A stretch of DNA of 64,000 bases from Acetanaerobacterium elongatum (GCF_900103835.1 NZ_FNID01000007.1:29476-93475); one strand, 5' to 3'; shown: positions 9,648 through 18,765, numbered from the stretch's first letter. Notes: generated by a model from the letters alone, not told the origin. Program-made: numbers and translations.

Positions 9648-9878
9648 TTATTTGATGATAAACTTTGCAATGTCAGCATCAAACTCTGCACAGTTCTCGC
9701 AATGAGCCTGCAGCGCAATCGGCTTGGAAAGGTCAAGGCTGAAGATACCCATGATAGACTTTGCATCAACAGCATAACGGCCAGAAATTAAGTCAACATC
9801 AAAGTTGTACTTATTTACTACGGTAACAAAATCCTTTACGTCGTTAATGGTGTTCAGCATGATATTTACACTTTTCAT
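9648..9878 (-). CDS. HPr-family protein lacking the phosphorylatable histidine
   Basis: 76 residues with the HPr fold pattern. In HPr of the sugar phosphotransferase system, His15 sits in GLHARPA; the matching region here (about residues 8-16, NTINDVKDF) has no His. The segment KSIMGIFSLDL (40-50) matches the HPr Ser46 region, and Ser41 aligns with the HPrK target serine. It therefore cannot relay phosphate like HPr and may be regulatory, as Crh is in Bacillus. CENC (60-63) is an extra Cys pair. Strong GGAGG and a consensus promoter suggest good expression. No PTS gene is nearby. Confidence 0.85.
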   Translation of the reverse strand: MKSVNIMLNTINDVKDFVTVVNKYNFDVDLISGRYAVDAKSIMGIFSLDLSKPIALQAHCENCAEFDADIAKFIIK

Positions 9879-9927
9879 TGAAACTACCTCCTATGAAAAT
9901 AATAACTTATATTTTGCCTATAAATAC

Positions 9928-9956
9928 AATATATCAGCCTGTTTATTTTAAGTCAA
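9928..9956 (-). promoter_or_regulatory. Sigma-A promoter of the HPr-like gene
   Basis: Minus strand: TTGACT (9951-9956), 17-bp spacer, TATATT (9928-9933), about 50 bp before the start codon. Confidence 0.75.
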
Positions 9957-9963
9957 CTGCTAA

Positions 9964-9992
9964 TTGTATTTATACTAATAATTTATTATAAT
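9964..9992 (+). promoter_or_regulatory. Possible plus-strand promoter upstream of mtaB
   Basis: TTGTAT (9964-9969), 17-bp spacer, perfect TATAAT (9987-9992). It overlaps the back of the HPr-like promoter. A transcript from here would start near 10000 and meet the hairpin at 10046. Confidence 0.5.
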
Positions 9993-10045
9993 ACTAATAA
10001 ATAGACATTCTTTTTTGTGTAGTTTTACGTCTTGATTATGGCATT

Positions 10046-10083
10046 ATGTCTGTATTTTTACAGACATTTTCGTTTTGTTTTTT
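10046..10083 (+). terminator. Terminator-like hairpin in the mtaB leader
   Basis: ATGTCTGTA and TACAGACAT form a perfect 9-bp stem with a TTTT loop, followed by three T-runs up to 10083. No complete plus-strand gene lies upstream, so it would end a short RNA or attenuate mtaB. Confidence 0.6.
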
Positions 10084-10195
10084 AAGGGTAAATCTCATGT
10101 AATATACATGTAAATTTACTGTATGGTTTAAAAGCATTACTTAGGCCGGCACCAACGGGGGTTAGCAGGCCGGAAAGGCTTGGTACCCGCAGGCT

Positions 10196-11482
10196 ATGAG
10201 AGCTTCATTTTTTACACTCGGCTGCAAGGTAAACCAGTATGAAACGCAGATATTAAAACAAATGTTTTCGGCAGAGGGCTATGATATCGTAGAGTTTGGC
10301 GAACAGGCCGAGGTTTGTGTTGTCAACTCCTGTACCGTAACCGATACTGGCGATAAGAAAACCAGACAAGCTCTGCGTCGCGCAAAACGTGAAAACCCCG
10401 GAGCCGTGGTAGCCTTATGCGGCTGCATGCCACAGGCCTTTCCCAACCTTTGTGATGAACTGCCGGAAGCACAGGTAATTACCGGCTCGTATAACCGCAA
10501 AGGGCTTTTGGATGCGGTAAAACTCAGCCTTGCAACCGGTGAGCGCGTTATTGATATAACGCCTCATCAACGCGGTGAAGGCTTTGAACGGATGCGCGCC
10601 AAGGCTTTTGACGAGCATACCCGCGCTTTTGTGAAGATTGAAGACGGCTGTGAACGCTATTGCTCGTATTGTATTATTCCTACCGCCCGCGGGCCGGTTC
10701 GCTCCAAGCCCATAGAGGAGCTTCAGACAGAACTGCGGGAGCTTGCTGCACAGGGTTTTAAAGAGGCAGTGCTGGTGGGCATTAACCTTTCCTGCTATGG
10801 CAAAGATTTGGGGCTTCGCTTACTGGATGCTGTAAAGGCTGCCGCGGCAATACCCGGAATTGAGCGCATACGCCTTGGCTCGCTGGAGCCCGAGCTGCTA
10901 ACCTATGAGGATATTAAGGCACTCGCTTCTCTGCCACAGTTTTGCCCGCAGTTTCACCTTTCGCTGCAAAGCGGCTGTGATGAGACCTTAAAGCGGATGA
11001 ACCGCCACTATACAGCCGCTGAATATATGAAAATTGTCAAGATGATACGTTCGGTATTTAAAAACAGCGCCATTACCACCGACATTATGGTAGGCTTTCC
11101 CGGTGAAACAGACGCAGAATTTGAAGCATCACTTGCATTTTTTAAGTCGGTAGGGTTTGCAAAGGCTCATGTTTTTGCCTACTCTCCGCGTGCGGGAACC
11201 AAGGCTGCCCTACTAAATGAGCAGGTTAAAAAAAGCATCAAGGAGCAACGAAGCCACCGCATGCTTACCGCCGCCGAGCAAGCCCGCGAGCAATTTCTTT
11301 GGTCACAGACTGGCATAATCGTTCCGGTGCTGTTTGAAACCAGTGAGAATGGCCTAAACAGCGGCTATACCATGAACTATACCCCTGTGCATGTTGCGTG
11401 CTCCGAAAACCTGCAGGGCACCATCAGGCAGGTACGGTTGACCGGAGCGGCAGAGGATGCCTGTGTTGGACAGCTGGTTTAA
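10196..11482 (+). CDS. mtaB: tRNA t6A37 methylthiotransferase MtaB
   Basis: 428-residue radical-SAM methylthiotransferase that turns t6A37 into ms2t6A37 in ANN-decoding tRNAs. N-terminal MTTase domain with cluster cysteines at about 10, 46 and 75-77, radical-SAM motif CERYCSYC (152-159) followed by IIPTARGPVRSK, then a C-terminal TRAM-like part. FTLGCKVNQYE at the N-terminus separates MtaB from MiaB (GCQQN). The ribosome binding site is weak. miaB is in the same window at 48.6-50.1 kb, so the organism has both enzymes. Confidence 0.95.
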   Translation: MRASFFTLGCKVNQYETQILKQMFSAEGYDIVEFGEQAEVCVVNSCTVTDTGDKKTRQALRRAKRENPGAVVALCGCMPQAFPNLCDELPEAQVITGSYNRKGLLDAVKLSLATGERVIDITPHQRGEGFERMRAKAFDEHTRAFVKIEDGCERYCSYCIIPTARGPVRSKPIEELQTELRELAAQGFKEAVLVGINLSCYGKDLGLRLLDAVKAAAAIPGIERIRLGSLEPELLTYEDIKALASLPQFCPQFHLSLQSGCDETLKRMNRHYTAAEYMKIVKMIRSVFKNSAITTDIMVGFPGETDAEFEASLAFFKSVGFAKAHVFAYSPRAGTKAALLNEQVKKSIKEQRSHRMLTAAEQAREQFLWSQTGIIVPVLFETSENGLNSGYTMNYTPVHVACSENLQGTIRQVRLTGAAEDACVGQLV

Positions 11483-11564
11483 GAATATTGAGTTTTACCT
11501 CCGCGTAGTCGGATTTATAATATAAAGGCATGGCAAACTTTGTTGGGGAAAGGATTGTAAACAG

Positions 11565-14500
11565 ATGAAAGTTTTTCGTGTGTATGTAGAAAAGAAGAAC
11601 GAGTTTGCGGTAGAGGCTAAAGGAATTTTGGGGGATATCCACTCTACTCTTAACATCCAGTCACTAAAAGGCGTAAGGGTGATTAACCGCTATGACGCTC
11701 AGGGATTGAGCGAAAGCGATTTTGCGGCGGCAAAGCGCTCCATCTTTTCAGAGCCACAGGTAGATAACGTCTATGACAAGCTGCCTGCGTTAAATGCGGA
11801 CGAGCGGATATTTGCGGTTGAATTCTTACCCGGGCAGTTTGACCAGCGCGCTGATTCCTGCGGCCAGTGTATCTCACTGATGACGCAGAAAGCCAGGCCG
11901 CTGATTAAATCGGCACGGGTATTTATTTTGAAGGGCGCTGTTACCGACGCGGAATTTGAAACCATTAAGGGCTATCTGATAAACCCCGTAGAGTCCCGGG
12001 AGGCGACGCTTGCTTCCTTTGACACGCTTGAAATGAAGCAGCCGGTACCAGAGCCTGTTGCAACCCTTGACGGCTTTATTGATTATACCGAGGAACAGCT
12101 CGGCGGGTTCATTGTATCCATGGGGTTGGCCATGGATCTTGACGACATTAAGTTTTGTCAGGATTATTTTAAGAATACCGAAAAACGCAACCCGACCGTA
12201 ACCGAGATTCGTATGATTGACACCTATTGGTCGGATCACTGCCGGCATACCACCTTCCTTACCGAGATAGAATCAGCCGACATTGCCAGTGACTATATCC
12301 AGGACGCCTATAACGATTACCTAAACTGCCGCAAAGAGCTGTATGCCGGCAAAAACAAGCCGCAAACACTCATGGATATTGCGGTAATCGGTGCAAAGTA
12401 CCTTAAAAAGAACGGCCTGCTCCCTAACCTTGATGAATCCGATGAAATTAACGCCTGTACGGTGAAGATTAAGGTGGATGTGGATAACAAAGAGGAAGAT
12501 TGGCTGTTACTGTTTAAGAACGAAACCCATAACCATCCTACCGAGATTGAGCCGTTCGGCGGCGCGGCCACCTGCCTTGGCGGCGCTATCCGCGACCCGC
12601 TTTCCGGGCGTGCCTATGTTTATCAGGCCATGCGCGTAACAGGCGCTGCCAACCCGCTTACCCCCTTTGAGAAAACCCTTAAGGGAAAGCTGCCGCAGAA
12701 AAAGCTTGTTACCACAGCGGCAAACGGCTATTCTTCGTACGGCAACCAGATCGGTCTTGCTACCGGCCATGTTAAAGAATTCTACCACCCAGGATATGTG
12801 GCAAAGCGCTTGGAGATCGGTGCCGTGGTGGGTGCTGCAAAGGCTGAAAATGTAATTCTCGAATGCCCTGAACCCGGCGACGTAGTGGTGCTGCTTGGCG
12901 GCAAGACCGGTCGTGACGGCTGCGGCGGTGCCACAGGTTCTTCGAAATCCCATACCCTTGCCTCGCTTGAAAGCTGCGGTGCGGAGGTTCAAAAAGGTAA
13001 CGCCCCCGAGGAACGCAAGCTGCAAAGACTGTTCCGCAACCCCGAGGTAACCGGGCTTATCCGCCGCTGCAACGATTTTGGCGCAGGCGGCGTTTCTGTG
13101 GCCATCGGCGAGCTTGCCGACGGGCTGAAAATATACCTTGACCGTGTACCCAAAAAGTATGACGGCTTAAACGGTACCGAGCTTGCCATCAGTGAATCGC
13201 AGGAACGTATGGCCTGTGTGGTTCGCAAAAAGGATCTTGAGCGTTTCATCGCGCTGGCTGATACCGAAAACCTTGAAGCCACCTATGTTGCGGACGTTAC
13301 CGATACCAACCGTTTGGTTATGGAGCTTGACGGCATCAATATCGTAAACATCACCCGTGATTTTCTAAACAGCAACGGTGCTTCCAAGAAAACGGCGGTA
13401 AAGGTAAATGCTCCATCCTTCCGAGAAAAGGCCGCGGATAATAAGGACTTTGCCTCTCGTATGGAGGAACTGGTAAGCGACCTGAACATCTGCTCACAGA
13501 AGGGCTTGGTAGAACGCTTCGACTCCACCATCGGTGCCGCATCGGTAATACTGCCTTACGGCGGAAAGACACAATTAACTGAAACGCAGGCCATGGCTGC
13601 CAAGATACCGGTTTTAGACGGCAATACAGATACCTGTTCGATTATGGCCTATGGGTTTGATCCGTTTATCTCTGAGCAAAGCCCCTTTCACGGCGCAATG
13701 ACCGCTATTATAAGCTCGGTGGCAAAGGTGATTGCGGCAGGTGGTTCACGCAAGGGCTGCTACCTCACCCTGCAAGAGTATTTCGAGCGTACCAAGGGTA
13801 ACCCTGAGCGCTGGGGTAAGCCGTTTGCGGCTCTTTTGGGCGCATTGAAGGCACAGCTGGAACTGGGTATTGCGGCTATCGGCGGCAAGGACTCTATGTC
13901 CGGCAGCTTTGAGGATATTGACGTTCCCCCCACGCTGGTTTCATTTGCAATCTCTTGCGGAAAGGCCTCAACGGTTGTTTCCACTGAGTTTAAGCAGAGC
14001 GGCAGTCACGTTGCGCTTATTCAGCCTAAAACCCTTGCAAACCGCCTGCCCGATTTTGACAGTATTAAAGCCTGCTTTGATCAGGTAGAAGCCCTGATTT
14101 CTGAAGGAAAGGTGCTCTCTGCGTGGGCACTATCGATGGGCGGCATTGCCGAGGGCATCTTTAAGATGGGCTTAGGCAACCAGATTGGTTTTTCCTTCAC
14201 CAAGGAAATTGACGATGAAGCTCTGTTCTCCGGCGGCTACGGCGGCTTCTTGCTGGAGCTGAACAGTAACGTTGAGGAGCTTAATATTATCGGTGTAACG
14301 CAGAGTGAATATTATATTGAATATGCCGGTAAAAAGACTGCGATTATGCCCTTGGAAAACCTTTGGAAGAATAAGCTTGAAAGCGTATTCCCCTGCAATG
14401 TGAAGGGCAAGGAAGGCCCCGTGGAGGCATTCTCTTATAATACCGAAAAACATGCATCCGCTGCCTTTACTAAGCCTGCAGCAGATTTACCGGCATACTC

Positions 14501-15344
14501 CTACAATGCACTTCTGCGTACCGCGCCCAAAGCAAAGGTTGCAAAGCCGAGAGTACTGATTCCCGTGTTTCCGGGTACAAACTGCGAGTATGATACTGCA
14601 AAGGCATTTACCTTGGCAGGCGCCGAAGCCGAATGTTTTGTGGTTCGTAACCTAACACCCGAAGCGGTTGCCCAGTCGGTTGAAAGCATGGCAAAGGCCA
14701 TCTCAAACAGCCAGATTATCGCCATCCCGGGCGGATTCTCGGGCGGTGACGAGCCGGATGGTTCGGCAAAGTTTATTACCGCGTTCTTTAGAAACCCGCA
14801 GATTAAAGAAGCGGTGCGTGAACTCATTCACCAACGTGATGGCCTGATGATCGGCATCTGCAACGGTTTTCAGGCACTCATCAAGCTCGGCTTGGTACCC
14901 TTCGGTGATATCGTTGACGTGGACGAGGTAAGCCCTACCCTCACCTATAACACCATCGGCAGACACCAGTCGATGATGGTGCGTACCCGTGTAGCCTCCA
15001 ATCTCTCGCCATGGCTGATGTACAACAAGGTAGGCGATGTTCACACCATTGCTGTATCACACGGTGAAGGTCGGTTTATTATTAGCGATGAACTAATGAC
15101 AAAGCTCGTTCAGAACGGACAGATTGCCACACAGTATGTAGATCTCTCGGGCGTTCCCACCATGGATATTCCTTTCAACCCCAATGGTTCTGCATATGCG
15201 GTTGAGGGTATTACCTCCCCCGACGGCCGTATCTTCGGCAAGATGGGGCACAGTGAACGCAGGGGCGATAATGTTATTAAGAACGTACCCGGCGAGAAGA
15301 ACCAAAAACTGTTCCAGGCCGCCGTGGATTACTTTGCTTTATAA
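11565..15344 (+). CDS. purL: Phosphoribosylformylglycinamidine synthase, single-chain
   Basis: 1259 residues. It converts FGAR to FGAM with glutamine and ATP in purine synthesis. The N-terminal PurS-like part (about 1-150), the two AIRS-like halves (about 200-960; seen as TYWSDHCRHTTFLTEI, FKNETHNHPTEIEPFGGAAT and GGKDSMSGSF) and a class-I glutamine amidotransferase domain (about 1005-1259; catalytic Cys near 1099 in GICNGFQAL) are joined in one chain. This is the large Clostridia type, unlike the three-part PurS/Q/L of Bacillus. No other pur gene is adjacent. AAAGGA lies about 10 bp before the ATG. Confidence 0.97.
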   Translation: MKVFRVYVEKKNEFAVEAKGILGDIHSTLNIQSLKGVRVINRYDAQGLSESDFAAAKRSIFSEPQVDNVYDKLPALNADERIFAVEFLPGQFDQRADSCGQCISLMTQKARPLIKSARVFILKGAVTDAEFETIKGYLINPVESREATLASFDTLEMKQPVPEPVATLDGFIDYTEEQLGGFIVSMGLAMDLDDIKFCQDYFKNTEKRNPTVTEIRMIDTYWSDHCRHTTFLTEIESADIASDYIQDAYNDYLNCRKELYAGKNKPQTLMDIAVIGAKYLKKNGLLPNLDESDEINACTVKIKVDVDNKEEDWLLLFKNETHNHPTEIEPFGGAATCLGGAIRDPLSGRAYVYQAMRVTGAANPLTPFEKTLKGKLPQKKLVTTAANGYSSYGNQIGLATGHVKEFYHPGYVAKRLEIGAVVGAAKAENVILECPEPGDVVVLLGGKTGRDGCGGATGSSKSHTLASLESCGAEVQKGNAPEERKLQRLFRNPEVTGLIRRCNDFGAGGVSVAIGELADGLKIYLDRVPKKYDGLNGTELAISESQERMACVVRKKDLERFIALADTENLEATYVADVTDTNRLVMELDGINIVNITRDFLNSNGASKKTAVKVNAPSFREKAADNKDFASRMEELVSDLNICSQKGLVERFDSTIGAASVILPYGGKTQLTETQAMAAKIPVLDGNTDTCSIMAYGFDPFISEQSPFHGAMTAIISSVAKVIAAGGSRKGCYLTLQEYFERTKGNPERWGKPFAALLGALKAQLELGIAAIGGKDSMSGSFEDIDVPPTLVSFAISCGKASTVVSTEFKQSGSHVALIQPKTLANRLPDFDSIKACFDQVEALISEGKVLSAWALSMGGIAEGIFKMGLGNQIGFSFTKEIDDEALFSGGYGGFLLELNSNVEELNIIGVTQSEYYIEYAGKKTAIMPLENLWKNKLESVFPCNVKGKEGPVEAFSYNTEKHASAAFTKPAADLPAYSYNALLRTAPKAKVAKPRVLIPVFPGTNCEYDTAKAFTLAGAEAECFVVRNLTPEAVAQSVESMAKAISNSQIIAIPGGFSGGDEPDGSAKFITAFFRNPQIKEAVRELIHQRDGLMIGICNGFQALIKLGLVPFGDIVDVDEVSPTLTYNTIGRHQSMMVRTRVASNLSPWLMYNKVGDVHTIAVSHGEGRFIISDELMTKLVQNGQIATQYVDLSGVPTMDIPFNPNGSAYAVEGITSPDGRIFGKMGHSERRGDNVIKNVPGEKNQKLFQAAVDYFAL

Positions 15345-15403
15345 CACTAATCTCTCATTAAATCCTTTCTATGAAGTCTTTACAAAGCAATTAAGTCAGA
15401 CTT

Positions 15404-15440
15404 TTCTCTCGATTCTTTAGATGTTTTATAATCGAGAGAA
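15404..15440. repeat. 11-bp inverted repeat downstream of purL
   Basis: TTCTCTCGATT (15404-15414) and its exact complement (15430-15440) flank a 15-base AT-rich loop. There is no T-run after it. It may be the end of the purL transcript or a protein site. Confidence 0.55.
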
Positions 15441-15460
15441 GTGTAAGGGTTATTTACTAC

Positions 15461-15492
15461 AACACCCCCAAACGGTAGCGTTCGGGGGTGTT
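15461..15492. terminator. Hairpin between the convergent purL and FMN-binding genes
   Basis: AACACCCCC...GGGGGTGTT with an inner AACG-GTAG-CGTT extension makes a near-perfect 14-bp hairpin, one mismatch. It sits 16 bp after the FMN-binding stop and lacks a strong T-run on either strand, but its position between convergent genes fits a bidirectional terminator. Confidence 0.6.
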
Positions 15493-15507
15493 CAATATTT
15501 AAGGCCG

Positions 15508-15900
15508 CTATTTGTTTTTGATGGCGTTTTCAACCGCCTTTAAAAATGCCTTGGTATCTGCCGTTGCACCTGTAACTGCATCCACATCCAAGCTTTGCTG
15601 CTCTTTTACCTTTTCGGTGAGCTCCTGATAAACAGATTCTTTTGCAAAGAGCTGTGGTTTAATTACTTTTATATCGGTAATTTCATGGTTTTTAACGATC
15701 ACCTCAACCGCGTCTGAAAAACGAAACCCGTTGTAGCTGCCGGTATATACCCCGTCTTCTACATTAGAAAGGTTAATGTCACCGATAGGCTGCTTCATTG
15801 TAGAATCTTTACCCAATAATATAAAAGTTGCAAAGCCGATGATTATTAACGCAATAACCAGTATAATACACCCAAAAATCTTTAATATCTTTTTTGCCAT
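15508..15900 (-). CDS. Membrane-anchored FMN-binding domain protein
   Basis: 130 residues. One N-terminal membrane helix (about 6-29), then an FMN_bind domain of about 90 residues outside the cell. DAVTGAT at 107-113 matches the flavinylation motif in which the last Thr takes FMN covalently, as in RnfG/NqrC and extracellular electron-transfer proteins. It probably carries electrons at the outer membrane face. ATG at 15900 chosen because GGGTGG lies 5 bp upstream. No ApbE flavin transferase gene is in the window. Confidence 0.87.
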   Translation of the reverse strand: MAKKILKIFGCIILVIALIIIGFATFILLGKDSTMKQPIGDINLSNVEDGVYTGSYNGFRFSDAVEVIVKNHEITDIKVIKPQLFAKESVYQELTEKVKEQQSLDVDAVTGATADTKAFLKAVENAIKNK

Positions 15901-15977
15901 GTCATCCACCCTACCCTTCAATGTTTTAAATGCTTCATCTATACTAACGATGTTAGTCTATCATTGTCTTCAAAAAT

Positions 15978-15999
15978 GGGCAGGTTCTTCTTCCTGCCC
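15978..15999 (-). terminator. Terminator after the iron alcohol dehydrogenase
   Basis: GGGCAGG/CCTGCCC 7-bp stem with an 8-base loop, followed on the minus strand by ATTTTTG. It starts 6 bp past the gene's stop. Confidence 0.8.
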
Positions 16000-16004
16000 G
16001 TAAA

Positions 16005-17108
16005 TTATAAGTTAAAACTTTTCAAATATATATTTCGAATGTCATTTTTCTCTGGCACAACCTTACTGTTTGGAATACTTTTGGCTCTTTCCGAGATTGC
16101 CGTATACTGCTCAACCTCTTCTTTGGTAAGCAATTCCTTCTTTTCTAGAAGTTCATTCAGCGTATGACTAAATTGGTCAATTGAGCTATACCCCATCGGT
16201 TTCAAAACGGCATTGGTCAGGTCGGGACGGGAGCAGGATATAAAACGGAGGAATTCTGCCAGAAGCAGGCCGTTGGCACGGCCATGATCCACATTCTTAA
16301 AGTAGGTTAAGGAATAGCCCATTGCATGAACCGCCGTGGTGCCGGTGTGAGCAATCACCATTCCCGCCAGCATCGAGCCATATAACAACTGCTCACGGTC
16401 TTCATAGGTTAGCTTCCCGCTCTTTAATGCCTCAAAACGTCCTGAAATGCAGCGGATACTTTCCGCTGCCAAGATATCGGTTACAGATGTGGCCCGTACC
16501 GTAAGCATCCCCTCTACCGCATGCGAAAGCGCATCGATAGCCGTATTGACGGTGGTATGCATTGGCATATTCATTGTATATTTTGCATCCAGCAGTGACA
16601 GCTTCGGAAATAACAGCGGAGAGGAGATACTGGTTTTGCTTTTAACCTTATGGTTTATTAAAACCGAATAGGGAGTAACTTCCGAGCCTGTACCCGCAGT
16701 GGTAGGGATAAAAGCCATCGGCAGAACATTTTCCCCATACTTGCCACTAAAAAGATTCTCCTCCGCTATATCCTGGCACGCCAGAAGTGCAATTCCCTTG
16801 GCGGCATCCATCGGGGAGCCACCGCCGATAGCGATAATAAAATCGGCCTTTTCTTCCTTGGCAACCTTTGCACCGTCATAGCAGCATGCTATGGTGGGGT
16901 TTGCCATTACCTTATCATAAACCGCATACTGCTTGCCATTTTCGCGAAGTGCGGCGATTACATCATCCATAGAGCCGTTTGCCTTCGCGGAATGCGCTCC
17001 GGTTACAATAAGTGCCTTGGTACCTAAAGCGGTAAGCTGCACAGCGTTTTGCCTTACGCAATCCTTACCCATAACAACCTTGGTTGGCATGTAAAACTGT
17101 AAATTCAT
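16005..17108 (-). CDS. Iron-containing alcohol dehydrogenase (group III)
   Basis: 367-residue NAD(P)-dependent dehydrogenase. The nucleotide-binding GGGSPMDAAKGIAL, the PTTAGTGSEVTP loop and the iron ligands in ALSHAVEG and HAMGY/DHGRANG are all present. The substrate could be ethanol, butanol or a diol; the sequence does not say. ATG at 17108 (MNLQFYMPTKVVMG) fits the family N-terminus, though the in-frame ATG at 17132 has AGGTG about 8 bp upstream and cannot be excluded. Consensus promoter at 17162-17190. Monocistronic between terminator and promoter. Confidence 0.92.
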   Translation of the reverse strand: MNLQFYMPTKVVMGKDCVRQNAVQLTALGTKALIVTGAHSAKANGSMDDVIAALRENGKQYAVYDKVMANPTIACCYDGAKVAKEEKADFIIAIGGGSPMDAAKGIALLACQDIAEENLFSGKYGENVLPMAFIPTTAGTGSEVTPYSVLINHKVKSKTSISSPLLFPKLSLLDAKYTMNMPMHTTVNTAIDALSHAVEGMLTVRATSVTDILAAESIRCISGRFEALKSGKLTYEDREQLLYGSMLAGMVIAHTGTTAVHAMGYSLTYFKNVDHGRANGLLLAEFLRFISCSRPDLTNAVLKPMGYSSIDQFSHTLNELLEKKELLTKEEVEQYTAISERAKSIPNSKVVPEKNDIRNIYLKSFNL

Positions 17109-17161
17109 TATTATATCTGACCTTTCCATCATTGGTTTAGCACCTAAGTTTAACTAGCTAT

Positions 17162-17190
17162 AGCGTACTATTAAAACAGCTTGGTGTCAA
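17162..17190 (-). promoter_or_regulatory. Promoter of the iron alcohol dehydrogenase
   Basis: Minus strand: TTGACA (17185-17190), 17-bp spacer, TACGCT (17162-17167), about 50 bp upstream of the start. Confidence 0.65.
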
Positions 17191-17325
17191 CTCTGAGTAA
17201 CCGTTATAAAATAACTGATTTTAAACATATAATGTATACTATTCTGCTTCGTATTATGTTATAATAATCCAAAATAAGACTTTATCATCACCTAGTAGAT
17301 TCCCCTATAAGGAGGGTCGGGGTTT

Positions 17326-18729
17326 ATGTTTACCTTTAAAACAGACAGGCCTCCAAATACCGGGCTGCTTCAATGGATCAGTACCGTGCTCGCCACCCTC
17401 TGCGCGGCGGTTTTGCCGCTTATTGTGGGGGAAACGGCTGTTGATATCAGCCTGAAACCCAATACCTTCTTCATATCATCCGATTTTTATTATTATTTCA
17501 AATTCATTTTCTTCTGTATCATCGCAAGCCTAATGTTATTTTACAGCATTTACGGTTACTTCAGTCGATACAAACCTCTTGTACTCAGCAAACTATATAT
17601 TGTCTTTGCATTACTGGTACTGTTATCTTCCCTCTTTGCACTAAACAGATCCAACGCCTTTTTAGGTATAGCCGGGAGATATCAGGGTTTTTACTCTTAT
17701 TTCTTCTATCTCTCCGTATTGGTTTTCTGTGCATCGTTTTTAACCGCCAAAAATATACGAGCGGTCCTTTACGCATTACTTGCCTCTGCCGGTATCATCG
17801 CCATAATTGCATTACTGCAGTATTATGGTATAGAGCTTTTCTTTGATTCGTTTGGAGCAAAAACCTATGGGCGATACATAGCCCGCGGTACTATTGGAAA
17901 CCGTAACTTTCTGGGCAGTTATTTCACTATGCTCACCCCAATTGCCGCGGTACTCTACCTGACGGCAAAAACCAAAAAACGAACAATTCTATTCTTCATA
18001 TTATCCGGTTTATTCTTCAGCGGTTTGGTGGTATCCCTAACCCGGGTAGCATGGCTTGGGTTTTTGGCTTTTTCAATGGCGATGGCCATATTTCAGTATA
18101 AGCTGATTTTTAAAAATCTTAAACGCCTGATTGCTCTTTTGCTGATTTTTGTTCTGTTATTCAGTTTATTAACCCTAACGGATGGTGGACGCATTTCGGA
18201 ACGAGGGCAAGATTTCTCACATCAGGTGCAGAATATCAAATCCGAAAGCTTCGGCTCCGGCAGAACGGTGATTTACCGTTATACATTACAAACAATTCTA
18301 CATTATCCCTTGTTGGGAACCGGACCGGACTGTCTTGGAACGGCACTGGAGCCGCTGGTAACGGAGGCTGACCGTATCGCGGTGGGGGGAACGAATGTAT
18401 ATATCGATAAGGCCCACAGTGAATATCTGGAGATTGCCGCCACCATGGGTATTCCCGCATTTATCTGCTTTATGCTGTTTCTTATCCTGCTGATGTTTCC
18501 GCTGCTTAAACGGTTCAAAGTATTACCCTGCACCCTTCAGGCCATATTTTGCGGTGTGGGTGCCTATCTGGTTCAGGCCGCATGCAACATCGGCGTTATC
18601 AGTGTATTACCGGTCTTTTATGTACTGGCAGGGATTTTACTGAAATATGCAAGCAGCAAGGATCGATTCATTTTATACAGAAAAAAAGAGATTGAACATC
18701 CCAAAACAAATGAGACCACCGTTCAGTAA
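17326..18729 (+). CDS. O-antigen ligase / Wzy-like polytopic membrane protein
   Basis: 467 residues with roughly ten to twelve hydrophobic helices and one large loop in the second half (about 285-375). That loop ends in KAHSEYLEIAATMGIPAF, the Wzy_C / O-antigen ligase-like motif with a conserved His. Such proteins join or polymerise lipid-linked glycans; in Gram-positives they serve surface polysaccharide or teichoic-type polymers. No glycosyltransferase is adjacent, so the substrate is unknown. GGAGGG precedes the ATG by 9 bp. It heads a likely operon with the HD protein and tcdA. Confidence 0.85.
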   Translation: MFTFKTDRPPNTGLLQWISTVLATLCAAVLPLIVGETAVDISLKPNTFFISSDFYYYFKFIFFCIIASLMLFYSIYGYFSRYKPLVLSKLYIVFALLVLLSSLFALNRSNAFLGIAGRYQGFYSYFFYLSVLVFCASFLTAKNIRAVLYALLASAGIIAIIALLQYYGIELFFDSFGAKTYGRYIARGTIGNRNFLGSYFTMLTPIAAVLYLTAKTKKRTILFFILSGLFFSGLVVSLTRVAWLGFLAFSMAMAIFQYKLIFKNLKRLIALLLIFVLLFSLLTLTDGGRISERGQDFSHQVQNIKSESFGSGRTVIYRYTLQTILHYPLLGTGPDCLGTALEPLVTEADRIAVGGTNVYIDKAHSEYLEIAATMGIPAFICFMLFLILLMFPLLKRFKVLPCTLQAIFCGVGAYLVQAACNIGVISVLPVFYVLAGILLKYASSKDRFILYRKKEIEHPKTNETTVQ

Positions 18730-18765
18730 TAATAATTATAAAGCAAGGAAAAGGAGATATGTATC

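Larger units (their letters stand above)
9879..10195. other. Divergent intergenic region between the HPr-like gene and mtaB
   Basis: 317 bp, AT-rich in its left two thirds. It holds the HPr-like promoter (9928-9956), a plus-strand promoter-like pair (9964-9992), a terminator-like hairpin (10046-10083), a short palindrome CATGTAATATACATG near 10094, and a GC-rich leader (10144-10195) directly before mtaB. I see no protein-coding gene in it. Confidence 0.7.

Noticed and set aside
11483..11564. Purine or ZTP riboswitch before purL
   Set aside because: The gap is 82 bp and shows none of the conserved motif bases.
15936..15960. Palindrome ACTAAC-GAT-GTTAGT before the FMN-binding gene as a second metal-repressor site
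   Set aside because: Its arms are in the reverse order to GTTAGC...GCTAAC at 21393, so it is not the same motif.
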